From Sphingomonas abaci (GTDB lineage: Bacteria > Pseudomonadota > Alphaproteobacteria > Sphingomonadales > Sphingomonadaceae), in NCBI RefSeq assembly GCF_014199625.1, contig NZ_JACHNY010000001.1:558001-622000 (forward strand): 64,000 nucleotides of DNA, written 5' to 3'. Of this stretch, positions 28,446 to 38,878 are shown in pieces (the stretch's first letter is position 1; each line of letters starts with the position of its first letter). Position numbers and translations under genes: made by a program. Below the pieces are notes generated by a model. The model saw only the letters and a program-made list of their open reading frames with translations. It did no database searches and was not told the DNA's origin.

Positions 28446-29486
28446 TCATTCCGCCGCCTCGCACATCCGCTGGCGCATCGGCTCCTCCGCCACCATCGGC
28501 CGGACGCCCAGCTTGGCGAACAACGCGGCGTCGGCGCTGTCGCCGCGATTGCCGGCGGTCAGCAGCTTGTCGCCGGTGAAGATCGAATTGGCCCCGGCCA
28601 TGAAGCACAGCGCCTGGGTCGATTCCGACATGCTCTCCCGCCCCGCCGACAGCCGCACCATGCTCATCGGCATGGTGATGCGCGCGACCGCCACGGTGCG
28701 GACGAACTCGATCTCGTCGATCTTCGCGAGCGGCGTGTCGGCGAGCATGTCGCCCAGCACCGTGCCCTTCACCGGCACCAGCGCGTTGACCGGCACGCTT
28801 TCCGGATGGCGCTGCAAAGTGGCGAGCGCATGGACGAAGCCGACCCGGTCCTCCCGCGTCTCGCCCATGCCGACGATGCCGCCGCAACAGACGTTGATCC
28901 CCGCCTGTCGTACATTCTCCAGCGTATCCAGCCGCTCGCCGAAGGTGCGCGTGGTGATGACCTCGCCGTAACGCTCGGGCGAGGTGTCGATATTGTGGTT
29001 GTAGTAATCCAGCCCCGCCTCGGCGAGCTGCGCGGCCTGGGCCGGGGTCAGCATCCCCAGCGTCATGCACGTCTCCATCCCCATGCCGCGCACGCCCTGG
29101 ATCATCTGGATGATCGCGGGCATGTCGCGATCCTTGGGGTTGCGCCACGCCGCGCCCATGCAGAAGCGCTGCGAGCCGGCGTCGCGCGCCTCAGCGGCGC
29201 GTTGCAGCACCGACTGCACCTCCATCAGCTTGGTCGCCTTGACCCCGCTGTCCGCCGCCACCGACTGCGAGCAATAGCCGCAATCCTCCGGACAACCGCC
29301 GGTCTTGATCGACAGGAGCGTGCACATCTGCACCTGCGAAGGCGCATGGTGGGCCCGGTGCACCGTCTGCGCCCGGAACATGAGCTCGTCGAACGGCAGC
29401 TCGAACAGCGCGGCGATCTCGCCCCGCGTCCAGTCGTTGCGCGTCGTCGCTTCGGTTACCGTCGTCACATCTAGCCTTTCCATCAT
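28446..29486 (-). CDS. bioB: biotin synthase
   Basis: BioB is the radical-SAM enzyme that inserts sulfur into dethiobiotin, the last step of biotin synthesis. The 346-residue protein has the radical-SAM cluster motif [13 protein letters not shown], the second-cluster cysteines in [13 protein letters not shown] and [14 protein letters not shown], and the conserved [14 protein letters not shown]. Start at 29484-29486 has AAGGAG eight bases upstream; a longer frame to 29534 is rejected. It sits between methylmalonyl-CoA mutase and pccA, away from other bio genes. This fits a supply of cofactor for the biotin-dependent carboxylase encoded around it. Confidence 0.94.
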   Translation of the reverse strand: MMERLDVTTVTEATTRNDWTRGEIAALFELPFDELMFRAQTVHRAHHAPSQVQMCTLLSIKTGGCPEDCGYCSQSVAADSGVKATKLMEVQSVLQRAAEARDAGSQRFCMGAAWRNPKDRDMPAIIQMIQGVRGMGMETCMTLGMLTPAQAAQLAEAGLDYYNHNIDTSPERYGEVITTRTFGERLDTLENVRQAGINVCCGGIVGMGETREDRVGFVHALATLQRHPESVPVNALVPVKGTVLGDMLADTPLAKIDEIEFVRTVAVARITMPMSMVRLSAGRESMSESTQALCFMAGANSIFTGDKLLTAGNRGDSADAALFAKLGVRPMVAEEPMRQRMCEAAE

Positions 29487-29530
29487 CGGCTGCGCTCCTT
29501 GTCCGCGCACGGGCGCGCCTGCAAGCGCCG

Positions 29531-31747
29531 TCACGCCGCCGCATCCTCGGGCGGCATATTGTGGCCGAGCAGCCGCAGCACCTCCTCCGCCGCCTTGACC
29601 AGGTTGGTACCGGGGCCGAAGATCGCCTGCACCCCCGCGTCGCGCAGCGCCTGGTAGTCCTGAGCCGGGATAACGCCGCCGGCGATGACCTTGATATCGG
29701 CGCGGCCGGCCGCGCGCAGATGGCCGATCAGCTCGGGGATCAGCGTCTTGTGCCCGGCCGCCAGGCTGGATGCGCCGACCACGTCGACATCCTCCGCCAG
29801 CGCCAGCGTCGCCGCCTCGGCCGGGGTCTGGAACAAGGGGCCGGGCACCACCTCGAACCCCAGATCGCCGAACATCGAGCTGACCAGATTGGCGCCGCGG
29901 TCATGCCCGTCCTGCCCCATCTTGGCGACCAGCATCCGGGGTCGCCGACCCAGCCGTCGTTCGGTCGCGGCGACCCCCGCCTCCAGCCGCGCCCAGCGCG
30001 CATCGTCCCGGTATGCGCCGCCATAGATGCCGCGCACTGGCGAGGGCTGGGTGCCGTAGCGATCGAACGCCACCTCCATCGCCGCCGAGATCTCGCCCAG
30101 CGTCGCGCGCGCCCGCGCCGCCTCTACCGCCAGCGCCAGGAGGTTGGCTCTGCCCATCGCCCCGTCGCGCAGCGCGCCCAGCGCGGCCTGGCACGCCGCC
30201 TCGTCGCGCGCCGCCTTCACCTGACGGATGCGGCGGATCTGCGCCTCGCGCACCGCATGATTGTCGACGTCGAGGATGTCGATCGCATCCTCGTCCTTCA
30301 GCCGGTATTTGTTGACGCCGACGATCACGTCCTCGCCGCGGTCGACCCGCGCCTGGCGCGCCGCCGCCGCTTCCTCGATCATCGCCTTGGGCCAGCCGGC
30401 CGCGACCGCGCGCGCCATGCCGCCCTCGCGCTCGACCCGCTGGATGATGTCCCAGGCGCCATCGACCAGCTGCTGGGTCAGGCTTTCGACATAATAGCTG
30501 CCGCCGAGCGGATCGACGACCTTGGTCATCCCCGTCTCCTCCTGCAGCACGATCTGGGTGTTGCGCGCGATCCGGGCGGAGAAATCGGTGGGAAGCGCGA
30601 TCGCCTCGTCCAGCGCGTTGGTGTGGAGCGACTGGGTGCCGCCCAGCATCGCCGCCATCGCCTCGATCGTGGTGCGCATGACGTTGTTGTACGGGTCCTG
30701 CTCGGTCAGCGACACGCCCGAGGTCTGGCAGTGGGTGCGCAGCATCTTGGACCGTTCGTCCTTCGCGCCCAGTTGCGTCATCACCCGATGCCACAGCACC
30801 CGCGCGGCGCGCAGCTTGGCCACCTCCATGAAGAAGTTCATGCCGATCGCGAAGAAGAAGGACAACCGGCCGGCGAATTTGTCGATGTCGAGACCGGAGG
30901 CGACGCCGTATTTCACATATTCCATGCCGTCGGCGATGGTGAAGGCCAGCTCCTGGAGCTGCGTCGCCCCCGCCTCCTGCATGTGATAGCCGCTGATCGA
31001 GATGCTGTTGAACTTCGGCATCTCGGCACTGGTATAGGCGAAGATGTCGGAAATGATGCGCATCGAGGGTTCGGGCGGGTAGATATAGGTGTTGCGGACC
31101 ATGAACTCCTTCAGGATGTCGTTCTGGATGGTCCCGTCGAGCGCCTTGCGATCAACGCCCTGCTCCTCGCCCGCGACGATGAAGAAGGCGAGGATCGGGA
31201 TCACCGCGCCGTTCATCGTCATCGACACCGACATCTGGTCGAGCGGAATGCCGTCGAACAGGATCTTCATATCCTCGACCGTATCGATCGCGACCCCCGC
31301 CTTGCCGACATCGCCCACGACGCGGGGATGGTCGCTGTCATAGCCGCGATGCGTGGCGAGGTCGAAGGCGACCGACAGCCCCTTCTGCCCCGCCGCCAGG
31401 TTGCGGCGATAGAAGGCGTTCGACTCCTCGGCGGTGGAGAAGCCGGCATATTGGCGGATCGTCCAGGGCCGGCCGGCATACATGGAGGCGCGCACGCCGC
31501 GCGTGAACGGCGCGAAGCCCGGCAGGCCGGGGTCGGTGGTGACATCCTCGGCGGTGTAGAGCGGCTTGACCACGATCCCCTCGGGCGTCGTCCAGTCGAG
31601 GTCGCGCCCCTTCACCTCGCGCGCCGCCGCCGCCGCCCAAGCGCCCAGCGTCTGCGCAGGCGTCGGCTCGGGCAGGTCGCGCTTCGGCGGCGCGACGCCG
31701 GCATCCTCACCGGTGTTGGTGTCGATCGGGGGCGTGGGGTCGGTCAT
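29531..31747 (-). CDS. scpA: methylmalonyl-CoA mutase, single-chain
   Basis: This adenosylcobalamin enzyme isomerises (R)-methylmalonyl-CoA to succinyl-CoA. The 738-residue protein has the substrate-barrel domain ([48 protein letters not shown]) and the C-terminal B12-binding domain with DGHDRGA (about residues 613-619), GxS ([10 protein letters not shown]) and AGGVIP. The single-chain length corresponds to the ScpA/human MUT type. It lies downstream of epimerase and upstream of bioB and pccA. No MeaB-type GTPase chaperone is visible in this window. Confidence 0.95.
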   Translation of the reverse strand: MTDPTPPIDTNTGEDAGVAPPKRDLPEPTPAQTLGAWAAAAAREVKGRDLDWTTPEGIVVKPLYTAEDVTTDPGLPGFAPFTRGVRASMYAGRPWTIRQYAGFSTAEESNAFYRRNLAAGQKGLSVAFDLATHRGYDSDHPRVVGDVGKAGVAIDTVEDMKILFDGIPLDQMSVSMTMNGAVIPILAFFIVAGEEQGVDRKALDGTIQNDILKEFMVRNTYIYPPEPSMRIISDIFAYTSAEMPKFNSISISGYHMQEAGATQLQELAFTIADGMEYVKYGVASGLDIDKFAGRLSFFFAIGMNFFMEVAKLRAARVLWHRVMTQLGAKDERSKMLRTHCQTSGVSLTEQDPYNNVMRTTIEAMAAMLGGTQSLHTNALDEAIALPTDFSARIARNTQIVLQEETGMTKVVDPLGGSYYVESLTQQLVDGAWDIIQRVEREGGMARAVAAGWPKAMIEEAAAARQARVDRGEDVIVGVNKYRLKDEDAIDILDVDNHAVREAQIRRIRQVKAARDEAACQAALGALRDGAMGRANLLALAVEAARARATLGEISAAMEVAFDRYGTQPSPVRGIYGGAYRDDARWARLEAGVAATERRLGRRPRMLVAKMGQDGHDRGANLVSSMFGDLGFEVVPGPLFQTPAEAATLALAEDVDVVGASSLAAGHKTLIPELIGHLRAAGRADIKVIAGGVIPAQDYQALRDAGVQAIFGPGTNLVKAAEEVLRLLGHNMPPEDAAA

Positions 31748-31787
31748 GCGGGGTTCCGGTCGACGGGATCAGAAGGGAAGATGACGG

Positions 31788-32570
31788 TCAGGCGCCGCGA
31801 AACACGGGCGCACGCTTTTCAAGGAACGCCCGCCCCCCCTCGGTCGCGTCGGCGGTGCCCCGCATCGCGCGCTGGTTCTCCGCCTCCAGCGCCATGGCGG
31901 CGGCATAGTCGCTTTCATAGGCGGCGAGCAGCTGGCGACGGATCGCGCCGTAGGCGCGTGTCGGCCCGGCGGCGAGCCGCTGCGCCAGCGACAGGGCCTC
32001 GCGCTCCAGCATGTCGTCGGCGACGATGCGGTGGATCATGCCCCATTCGAAGGCCTTCGCCGCCAACACCCGCTCGCCGAGCATCATCATCTCGGTGGCG
32101 CGCGCCTTGCCGATCAGGCGCGGCAGCATCCACGACGCGCCGCCGTCCGGGACCAGCCCGATATTGACGAAGGCCTGGAGGAAATAGGCGGTGTCGCTGG
32201 CCAGGCAGAAATCGGCGGCCAGCGCCAGGCTGCACCCGATCCCGGCCGCCGCGCCCCGCACTGCGCTGACCACCGGCACGTCGAGCGCCGCGATCCGCGC
32301 CAGCGCCGGGTTGTAGCTGCGGGTCAGCGCCGCGAAGGTCGCCTCGCCCGGGTTCGCGGCGTTCAGCGCGCCACCGCCGACATCCGCCCCGGCGCAAAAG
32401 GCGCGACCCGCGCCCTGGATCAGCACGGCCCGCGCATCCTCCACCCCGTCGAGCGCGGCGGTGATCGCCTCGAACATCGCCGGGGGCGCGGCGTTCAGTC
32501 GGTCTGGTCGGTCAAGCGTCAGGCAGAACACGTCGCCCTGCCGGTCGGTGCGGATCATCGCGTCGGTCAT
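31788..32570 (-). CDS. enoyl-CoA hydratase/isomerase family protein
   Basis: This crotonase-superfamily protein (260 residues) has the oxyanion-hole blocks GAGRAFCAGADVGGG and VRGAAAGIGCSLALAADFCLA, the latter followed by NIGLVPDGGASWMLPRLIG. It resembles the PaaG-like hydratase/isomerase group. A glutamate typical of hydratases is not obvious at the second catalytic position, where D (VPDGG) is found. It overlaps the epimerase gene by four bases (ATGA). Its reaction in this operon is not established; a role in a branched-chain or odd-chain acyl-CoA route that yields propionyl-CoA is inference. Confidence 0.85.
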   Translation of the reverse strand: MTDAMIRTDRQGDVFCLTLDRPDRLNAAPPAMFEAITAALDGVEDARAVLIQGAGRAFCAGADVGGGALNAANPGEATFAALTRSYNPALARIAALDVPVVSAVRGAAAGIGCSLALAADFCLASDTAYFLQAFVNIGLVPDGGASWMLPRLIGKARATEMMMLGERVLAAKAFEWGMIHRIVADDMLEREALSLAQRLAAGPTRAYGAIRRQLLAAYESDYAAAMALEAENQRAMRGTADATEGGRAFLEKRAPVFRGA

Positions 32571-32986
32571 CCATGCTCCTTCGGCGTTTCCATCAGTTCG
32601 ACCAGCACCCCGCCCATGTCGCGCGGATGGACGAAGACGATCGGCGTGCCATGCGCGCCGATGCGCGGCTGGCCCAGCACGGTCGCGCCCTTCGCGGTCA
32701 GCGCGGCGACGGCTGCGTGGATATCGGCCACCTCGAAACAGAGATGATGCTGCCCGCCGGCCGGGTTCTTGCGCAAGAAACCGGCGATGGGCGACGCATC
32801 GTCATAAGGCTGGATCAGCTCGACCTGGGTATTGGGCGCATCGATGAAGCACACCCGCACGCCCTGCGCCGGCAGGTCGAACGGCACCCCGATCGCGCTC
32901 GCGCCGAGCAGGGTGCGATAGGTCGCGATCGACGCGTCGATCGACGGCGTCGCGATGCCGACATGGTTGAGGCGACCGAGGGTCAT
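32567..32986 (-). CDS. mce: methylmalonyl-CoA epimerase
   Basis: This enzyme of the vicinal oxygen chelate fold interconverts (S)- and (R)-methylmalonyl-CoA, linking propionyl-CoA carboxylase to the mutase. The 139-residue protein has the family start LNHVGIATPSIDASIATYR, the metal-ligand segments QVELIQPYDDASPIAGFL and GGQHHLCFEV, and the C-terminal HPRDMGGVLVELME. Metal-binding His, Gln/His and Glu are all in place. It is flanked by overlapping genes on both sides. Confidence 0.94.
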   Translation of the reverse strand: MTLGRLNHVGIATPSIDASIATYRTLLGASAIGVPFDLPAQGVRVCFIDAPNTQVELIQPYDDASPIAGFLRKNPAGGQHHLCFEVADIHAAVAALTAKGATVLGQPRIGAHGTPIVFVHPRDMGGVLVELMETPKEHG

Positions 32987-33213
32987 TCCGCGATGCGCCG
33001 TTGGCGATTCGCCGCCGCACCCGCTGCGGCCATTGCCGCGCCTTCAATCACGCCCTCCAGGCGGGAGATGCGGTCCCGCAAGGCCAGGGTCGCATCGGCG
33101 AGCCCGCCGACATCGTCACCCATGCGGCTGATCCGCTGGTCGAGCTGATCGAGCCGCGACTGGATCAGCACCACCTGGCGCAGCGCTGCGATGGCGTCCC
33201 CGAAAACGCTCAC
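32983..33213 (-). CDS. small coiled-coil protein in propionate locus
   Basis: The function is unknown. The 76-residue protein is predicted to be one long amphipathic helix or coiled coil (RQVVLIQSRLDQLDQRISRMGDD followed by LRDRISRLEGVI), ending in an alanine-rich and basic tail. It has no membrane segment or known domain. It overlaps both the ribbon-helix-helix gene upstream and mce downstream by four bases, so it is translated with the pathway. Tight overlap suggests that it and the upstream protein act together or regulate the operon. Confidence 0.6.
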   Translation of the reverse strand: MSVFGDAIAALRQVVLIQSRLDQLDQRISRMGDDVGGLADATLALRDRISRLEGVIEGAAMAAAGAAANRQRRIAE

Positions 33214-33500
33214 GGCCGCACCCCCATGGTGCGCAGGGCGGCGTCCACCTTTGCGTGCGTCCGATCGAGCGTATCGATCATCGAGTCGATCGCCTCGTGG
33301 ATCTTCGGCAACGAGAGGTTCACTTCGGCGACCAGCGCGGCGAGCGCCTCTTCTTCGTCTTCGAAAGCCGTCTCCGCCACATAGCGGCTCGTCGCCTCCC
33401 GCACGACATGTCCGACCGACATGCCGCTCTCCCGCGCGAAGGCATCCAGGGCCGCCTTATGCCCCGGCGTCGTCAGAAAGGTCACGCGTTCCGTCTGCAT
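33210..33500 (-). CDS. ribbon-helix-helix-like protein in propionate locus
   Basis: This 96-residue protein begins with a stretch fitting a ribbon-helix-helix DNA-binding fold (RVTFLTTPGHKAALDAFARE followed by SGMSVGHVVREATSRYV). It continues with an acidic helical tail (FEDEEEALAALVAEVNLSLP and beyond) that could be an interaction domain. It may be a transcription factor or an antitoxin-like protein, but no toxin is encoded beside it. It lies just downstream of pccB and overlaps the coiled-coil gene. The assignment is from sequence pattern only. Confidence 0.6.
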   Translation of the reverse strand: MQTERVTFLTTPGHKAALDAFARESGMSVGHVVREATSRYVAETAFEDEEEALAALVAEVNLSLPKIHEAIDSMIDTLDRTHAKVDAALRTMGVRP

Positions 33501-33544
33501 CCACCGCCTCCTTCACATGTCCTTATAATGATCATGTGAAATGG

Positions 33545-35071
33545 TCACAACGGGATGTTGTCATGCTTCTTCCAGGGATTCTCCAGCGTCTTGTTCTTCA
33601 GCTTGCGCAGCGCCAACGCGATGCGCCGCCGAGTAGAATGCGGCTGGATCACCTCGTCGATGAAGCCCTTGCCCGCCGCGACGAAAGGATTGGCGAAGCG
33701 CGCCTCGTATTCCGCCGTGCGCTCGGCGATCTCGTCCGGCGTCCGCCCGCGGAAGATGATCTCCACCGCGCCCTTGGCCCCCATCACCGCGATCTCGGCG
33801 GTCGGCCAGGCATAATTGAGGTCGCCGCGCAGATGCTTCGACGCCATCACGTCGTACGCGCCGCCATAGGCCTTGCGGGTGATGACGGTGATCTTGGGCA
33901 CGGTCGCCTCGGCATAGGCGAAGAGCAGCTTGGCGCCATGCTTGATGATGCCGTTATGCTCCTGCGCGGTGCCGGGCAGGAAACCGGGCACGTCGACGAA
34001 GGTCACGATCGGGATCTCGAACGCGTCGCAGAAGCGCACGAAGCGCGCCGCCTTCTTGGAACTGTTGATGTCGAGCACGCCGGCCAGCACCATCGGCTGG
34101 TTGGCGACGATGCCGACCGTGCGCCCCTCGATCCGGCCGAAGCCGCACAGGATGTTGGCGGCGTGGGCCGGCTGCACCTCGAAAAAGTCGCCCTCGTCGA
34201 CGACCTTCCGGATCAACTCGTGCATGTCGTACGGCTGGTTGGCGCTCGCCGGGATCAGCGTGTCGAGGCTCGGCTCGATCCGGTCCCAGGGATCGGCGCT
34301 CGGCCGCTCGGGCACGGGCTCGCGGTTCGACAGCGGCAGGAAGTCGATGAAGTCGCGCGCCGCCAGCAACGCCTCGATATCATTCTCGAATGCGACATCG
34401 GCGACGCTGGTCTTGGTGGTATGGGTAATCGCGCCGCCCAGCGCCTCCTGCGTCACCACCTCGTTGGTCACCGTCTTCACCACGTCGGGGCCGGTGACGA
34501 ACATATAGCTCGAATCCTTCACCATGAAGATGAAGTCGGTCATCGCCGGGCTGTACACCGCGCCGCCCGCGCACGGACCCATGATCAGCGAGAGCTGCGG
34601 CACCACGCCCGACGCCAGCACGTTGCGCTGGAACACCTCGGCATAGCCCCCGAGTGAGGCGACGCCCTCCTGGATGCGCGCACCGCCCGAATCGTTCAGC
34701 CCGACCACCGGCGCGCCGACCTTCAGCGCCATATCCATGATCTTGCAGATCTTCTGCGCGTGCCGTTCCGACAGCGAACCGCCGAACACGGTGAAGTCCT
34801 GGCTGAACACGAAGACCAGCCGGCCGTTGATCGTGCCCGATCCGGTGACCACGCCGTCGCCGGGGACCCGCTGGTCCTGCATCCCGAAGTCGGTGCAATT
34901 GTGCTCGACGAACATGTCGAGCTCTTCGAAGCTGCCTTCGTCCAGCAGCACGTCGAGCCGCTCGCGCGCGGTCAGCTTGCCCTTGGCGTGCTGGGCGGCG
35001 ATGCGCTTCTCGCCGCCGCCCAGCTTCGCCGCCGCGCGCTTCGCCTCCAGCATTGCGATGGTCGACGTCAT
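33545..35071 (-). CDS. pccB: propionyl-CoA carboxylase beta subunit
   Basis: PccB is the carboxyltransferase that moves CO2 from carboxybiotin to propionyl-CoA. The 508-residue protein has the acyl-CoA-binding N-domain ([59 protein letters not shown]) and the C-domain ([37 protein letters not shown]). Start ATG 35069-35071 has GAGGAA upstream; the frame stays open far upstream only as a shadow of the regulator gene. It is first in the minus-strand locus that ends with pccA and is divergent from the pccR-like regulator. Confidence 0.95.
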   Translation of the reverse strand: MTSTIAMLEAKRAAAKLGGGEKRIAAQHAKGKLTARERLDVLLDEGSFEELDMFVEHNCTDFGMQDQRVPGDGVVTGSGTINGRLVFVFSQDFTVFGGSLSERHAQKICKIMDMALKVGAPVVGLNDSGGARIQEGVASLGGYAEVFQRNVLASGVVPQLSLIMGPCAGGAVYSPAMTDFIFMVKDSSYMFVTGPDVVKTVTNEVVTQEALGGAITHTTKTSVADVAFENDIEALLAARDFIDFLPLSNREPVPERPSADPWDRIEPSLDTLIPASANQPYDMHELIRKVVDEGDFFEVQPAHAANILCGFGRIEGRTVGIVANQPMVLAGVLDINSSKKAARFVRFCDAFEIPIVTFVDVPGFLPGTAQEHNGIIKHGAKLLFAYAEATVPKITVITRKAYGGAYDVMASKHLRGDLNYAWPTAEIAVMGAKGAVEIIFRGRTPDEIAERTAEYEARFANPFVAAGKGFIDEVIQPHSTRRRIALALRKLKNKTLENPWKKHDNIPL

Positions 35072-35128
35072 GGCGGTTCCTCTCGTTGCGGACGCGGCGA
35101 CCGACCTTGTGCCGCGCCAGGTCCCCCC

Positions 35129-35172
35129 GCGCAAATGTGAAGTTGCGAAGTTGCGAAGGATCGGCTTGCGAA
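35129..35172. promoter_or_regulatory. TTGCGAA repeat cluster between pccB and its regulator
   Basis: TTGCGAA occurs at 35143-35149, 35151-35157 and 35166-35172, with starts 8 and 15 bases apart. A related inverted element (GCGCAAA, 35129-35135) lies at the pccB side. Short-chain acyl regulators of the PccR type are reported to bind TTTGC-type repeats, so this is the probable operator for both divergent transcripts. Confidence 0.6.
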
Positions 35173-35185
35173 CTACGGCGAAGCC

Positions 35186-36532
35186 ATGGCCAGACTCTAT
35201 GCCGGCGACCAGTTGCGCAGCGTCCGCCGCGCCGCCGGGCTCAACCAGCGGGCGATGGCGACGCGGCTCGGCCTGTCGGTCAGCTATCTGTCGCAGCTCG
35301 AAAACGGCGAGCGACCGCTGACCGCCGCGGTCAGCGCCGCGCTCGCCCGCCATTATCCGCAGGCGTTGGCGGCGATCGAAGGTGCCGAGCCGGCGCGGCG
35401 GCTGGCGGCGCTGGGCGCGGCGCTCGCCGACCCCGCCCTGCCGCCCCTGGAGGCCGAGGCGACGGCGCGGCTGGCGGCGGAGCGGCCGGAGATCGCCGAC
35501 CGGCTGATCGCGCTCCACGCCGCCAAGCGCGCCGCCGAGGAACGGCTGGCGCTCGCCGAGGAGACGCTGACCGCCGGCGGCTCGACCCGCCTGCCTTGGG
35601 AGGCGGTGCGCGACTGGTTCCACGAGGCGGGCAACTATATCGACCTGCTCGACCGCGCGGGAGAGGCACAGGCCGGCGATGTCGAGACGGCGCTGGCCGC
35701 CTATGGCGTGACGGTCCGCACCGATCCCGACCCGGAATCGCCGATCGCGCGCATGGCCGGCGGCGATCTGGTGCTGAACGCCGCGCTGCCGCCGGAAAGC
35801 CGCCGCTTCCAGGTCGCGCACCGGCTGGCGGCGGTGGCGCTCGCCGAACCGGTCGCGGCGATCGTCGGCGGTTCGGGGCTGGAAAGCCCGGAGGCGCGAC
35901 GCCTGCTCGCCATCGGCCTCGCCAATTACGCGGCCGGCGCGATCCTGATGCCCTATGAGCGGTTCCGGGCCGAGGCGCGGCGGCTGCGCCACGATATCGA
36001 TCAATTGTCGCGCGCCTTCGGGGTCAGCTTCGAACAGGCCTGTCATCGCCTCTCCACCTTGCAGCGGCCAGGGGCGGAGGGCGTGCCCTTCTACTTCTGC
36101 CGGGTCGACATGGCGGGCAACATCACCAAGCGGCACTCGGCGACCCGGCTGCAATTCGCCCGCTTCGGCGGCGCCTGTCCCCTGTGGCATGTGCACGAGG
36201 CGGTCGCGATCCCCGACCGCATCCTGGTGCAACTCGCCGAGACGCCGGACGGCGTCCGCTACGTCTCCATGGCCAAGGGGCTGGTCAAGCCGTCTGGCCG
36301 CTTCGCCCGCGCGCCACGCCGATACGCGGTGGTGCTGGGGTGCGAAGCGGGCCACGCCGCCGACTTCGTCTATGCCGATGCGGTGGATCGCACGGGGGCC
36401 GCCACCCCGATCGGTATCTCCTGCCGGCTCTGCCCCCGCCCCGATTGCGACCAGCGCGCCTTTCCGCCGGCGGACCGGCGCATTTCGGTGGAGCCGGATA
36501 CGCGCCGGGTCGTTCCCTATCGCATTGTCTGA
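35186..36532 (+). CDS. ScfR/PccR-type short-chain acyl-CoA responsive regulator
   Basis: This XRE-family regulator of 448 residues has an N-terminal HTH ([35 protein letters not shown]), a middle part related to ImmA/IrrE domains but without a working HExxH ([14 protein letters not shown]), and a C-terminal domain ending in [16 protein letters not shown] (from residue 413). That architecture is the ScfR family, whose member PccR controls propionyl-CoA carboxylase in Rhodobacter sphaeroides. Its position divergent from pccB and the TTGCGAA repeats between them strongly suggest the same role here. The inducer would be propionyl-CoA or a related ester, by analogy. Confidence 0.85.
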   Translation: MARLYAGDQLRSVRRAAGLNQRAMATRLGLSVSYLSQLENGERPLTAAVSAALARHYPQALAAIEGAEPARRLAALGAALADPALPPLEAEATARLAAERPEIADRLIALHAAKRAAEERLALAEETLTAGGSTRLPWEAVRDWFHEAGNYIDLLDRAGEAQAGDVETALAAYGVTVRTDPDPESPIARMAGGDLVLNAALPPESRRFQVAHRLAAVALAEPVAAIVGGSGLESPEARRLLAIGLANYAAGAILMPYERFRAEARRLRHDIDQLSRAFGVSFEQACHRLSTLQRPGAEGVPFYFCRVDMAGNITKRHSATRLQFARFGGACPLWHVHEAVAIPDRILVQLAETPDGVRYVSMAKGLVKPSGRFARAPRRYAVVLGCEAGHAADFVYADAVDRTGAATPIGISCRLCPRPDCDQRAFPPADRRISVEPDTRRVVPYRIV

Positions 36533-36548
36533 ACAGGGAAGTTCACCG

Positions 36549-37838
36549 ATGCCCGATCCAATCGACCGCCGCGTGATGCTGAAGATGGGCGGCGCCGCCG
36601 CCGGGCTGGTGCTGAGCGCGCGCGCCGCCGACGCGCAACAGCTTCCCCCGCCGTCCGACGTCGATCGCGGGCGGGTGGAGAACGGCAAGGTGGTCTTCCC
36701 CGAATGGCGCGGCGACGCCGATCCCAAATCGGCGCCGCCCCCCGCGCCGATGCCGCCCGAGCAGCGCGTGGGCTTCGCGATCGTCGCGCTCGGCCGGCTG
36801 TCGCTGGAGGAGATCCTGCCCGCCTTCGCCGAGTGCCAGAAGGCGAAGGTCACCGCGCTCGTCTCCGGCAGCCCGGAGAAGCTGCGCACCGTCGCCGCGC
36901 AGTATGGCATCGGGCCGGATCATTGCTATGACTATGCCGATTTCGACCGCATCCGCGACGATCCGTCGGTGAAGGCCGTCTATATCGTCCTACCCAACGG
37001 CATGCACCGCGAATACACCGAACGCGCCGCCCGTGCCGGCAAGCATGTGCTGTGCGAGAAGCCGATGGCGACCTCCGCAAAGGACGCGCGGGCGATGGTT
37101 GCCGCCTGCGACACGGCCGGCGTCAAGTTGATGATCGCCTATCGCATCCAATATGAGCCGTACAACCAGCGCGCCCGCCGCTTCGTGCAGGACGGGACTT
37201 TCGGACGGCTGGTCGCCGCGTCGATGACCAATACCCAGACCGTGGCCCCCGACGGCGCGAAGCAGTGGCGGCACAAGCGCGTGCAGTCGGGCGGCGGCTC
37301 GCTGCCCGATATCGGCCTCTACTGCATCAACACCGCCCGCTTCCTGACCGCGCAGGAGCCGGTCGAAGTCGTCGCGCATCAATATTCGCCACCGGGCGAC
37401 CCGCGCTACGCAGAGGTGGAGGAAACGGTTGCGTTCACCTTACGCTTCCCGGGGGAAACCTTCGTGCAATGCCTGACCAGCTATGGCGCGCGCGACAACA
37501 AGGCGCAGACGCTGAACTTCGCCCGCGCGACACTGGAGATGCCCAAGGCGTATCAGTATCGCGGCCAACAGATGTATATCGCGCAGAACCAGGGCGAATT
37601 GGACGAGCGCCAGCAGGTCAACATCCCCCCGAAGAACCAGTTCGCCGCGGAGATCGACCATATGGCCGACTGCATCCTCGCCGATCGCAAGCCCCGCACG
37701 CCGGGCGAGGAAGGCGTGCAGGACCATGTCATCATGGAGGCGATCTACGAGAGCGCGCGGACCGGCAAGCCGGTAAAGCTGGCGGCCGTTCCGGGCAAGG
37801 ATGCCTTCAGGGGGCCGATGCCGCCGGCCCAGGCGTAG
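36549..37838 (+). CDS. Gfo/Idh/MocA family oxidoreductase, probably exported
   Basis: This NAD(P)-dependent oxidoreductase (429 residues) resembles glucose-fructose oxidoreductase. The N terminus [20 protein letters not shown] has a twin-arginine-like motif and hydrophobic core, suggesting Tat export with bound cofactor. The cofactor fold begins at [12 protein letters not shown] rather than the usual GxGxxG. The family motif [11 protein letters not shown] with the catalytic lysine is present, and a substrate-domain block [19 protein letters not shown] follows. It starts 16 bases after the pccR-like gene and may be co-transcribed, but a link to propionate is not evident. Confidence 0.82.
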   Translation: MPDPIDRRVMLKMGGAAAGLVLSARAADAQQLPPPSDVDRGRVENGKVVFPEWRGDADPKSAPPPAPMPPEQRVGFAIVALGRLSLEEILPAFAECQKAKVTALVSGSPEKLRTVAAQYGIGPDHCYDYADFDRIRDDPSVKAVYIVLPNGMHREYTERAARAGKHVLCEKPMATSAKDARAMVAACDTAGVKLMIAYRIQYEPYNQRARRFVQDGTFGRLVAASMTNTQTVAPDGAKQWRHKRVQSGGGSLPDIGLYCINTARFLTAQEPVEVVAHQYSPPGDPRYAEVEETVAFTLRFPGETFVQCLTSYGARDNKAQTLNFARATLEMPKAYQYRGQQMYIAQNQGELDERQQVNIPPKNQFAAEIDHMADCILADRKPRTPGEEGVQDHVIMEAIYESARTGKPVKLAAVPGKDAFRGPMPPAQA

Positions 37839-37901
37839 GAACTCGGTTCGCGAGGCAGTGAAACGCCTCCTCTGCACGCCAATCGTGGCAAGACGTACCG
37901 C

Positions 37902-37926
37902 ACCACCCCGGCCGCCGCCGGGTGGT
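37902..37926. repeat. single palindromic repeat, ACCACCCCGG type
   Basis: ACCACC and GGTGGT flank a CCGG-rich core with loop, a hairpin similar to 26112-26137. It is in the 266-bp gap before otsB. A second perfect stem, GGGTTC-gtat-GAACCC, lies at 38030-38045 in the same gap; I see no gene there. Confidence 0.55.
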
Positions 37927-38104
37927 CTGTGGAAGGAAGGATGGCCGGCTGTCGCAACGGTCCCACGCAAGCGGCGGATTATCGTCGCCGCACCTTCGAA
38001 GCGAAATCCTTCCTTCTTCGTGGCTTCCCGGGTTCGTATGAACCCAGGACCAAGGAACCCGGCACCGCCCGGAACACGCCCCCATCGCGGCGGGTTCGTG
38101 CCCC

Positions 38105-38878
38105 ATGGTCAATGAACTTGCCCCACCGCCGCTGCCGGACCCCGCCGCCGTCAGCCTCTTCCTCGATTTCGACGGCACGCTGGTCGACTTGGCCCCCACC
38201 CCCGATGCGGTGGTGGTCGACGCGGCGCTCGGCACGCTGCTCGGCCGGCTGGCGACCGCCATGCCGGGCCGCATCGCGATCGTCAGCGGCCGTTCGATCG
38301 CGCAACTCGATGGGTTCCTCGCGCGGCATCTCGACCAGGTCGCGGTGGCCGGCAGCCACGGCGCGGAACGGCGCACCCCCGCCGCCGGCCATATCACGCC
38401 GCCGCGTTCGGAGGCCTTGGAGGCCGCCTGCGCCGAACTGCGCGCCTTCGCCGATCTGGAGGGACTGCTGTTCGAGGCCAAGTCGCTCGGCGCGTCGCTC
38501 CACTTCCGCCAGCATCCCGAGCGCGAGGGCGACGCGGTGGCGATGGCGGAGCGGGTCGCGCAGCAATACGGCCTCCACGCCAATCGCGGCAAGATGATGG
38601 TCGAGGTCCGCCTGCCCGGCGACAAGGGCAAAGCGGTGCGGACGCTGCTGTCCGACCCGGCGATGCAAGACTCCATCCCCTGGTTCTTCGGCGACGACCG
38701 GACCGACGAGGACGGCTTCGCCGCCGCGCAAGGTCTGGGCGGCGCAGGCGTGCTGGTCGACGCCCCGCGCGAGACGGCCGCCCGCTACCGGCTGGACGGG
38801 GTGGCGGCGCTGCGCGACTGGCTCGCCGCCCTCGCAGACCGCGCCGAGGCGGGACAGTCGCGGAGGATCCGGGCATGA
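38105..38878 (+). CDS. otsB: trehalose-6-phosphate phosphatase
   Basis: OtsB removes phosphate from trehalose-6-phosphate, giving trehalose, a compatible solute. The 257-residue HAD-superfamily protein has motif I FLDFDGTLVDLAP with the nucleophile aspartate, motif II IVSGR, the family GSHGAERR, a lysine in DKGKAVRTL and motif IV FFGDDRTDEDGFAAA. It precedes and overlaps otsA by four bases (ATGA), so the two are an operon. An EcfG-type stress promoter was looked for upstream but not convincingly found. Confidence 0.94.
   Translation: MVNELAPPPLPDPAAVSLFLDFDGTLVDLAPTPDAVVVDAALGTLLGRLATAMPGRIAIVSGRSIAQLDGFLARHLDQVAVAGSHGAERRTPAAGHITPPRSEALEAACAELRAFADLEGLLFEAKSLGASLHFRQHPEREGDAVAMAERVAQQYGLHANRGKMMVEVRLPGDKGKAVRTLLSDPAMQDSIPWFFGDDRTDEDGFAAAQGLGGAGVLVDAPRETAARYRLDGVAALRDWLAALADRAEAGQSRRIRA

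Noticed and set aside
32983..33500. Toxin-antitoxin system formed by the two small genes between pccB and mce
   Set aside because: The RHH-like protein could pass for an antitoxin, but the partner is a plain coiled coil with no toxin fold, and both are coupled to metabolic genes.
38030..38045. GGGTTC-gtat-GAACCC stem thought to be a tRNA T-arm
   Set aside because: The loop is only four bases and no acceptor, D or anticodon arms can be drawn around it.
38046..38104. EcfG-type stress promoter (GGAAC-N16-17-CGTT) before otsBA
   Set aside because: GGAAC occurs twice, but no CGTT lies at the correct distance.
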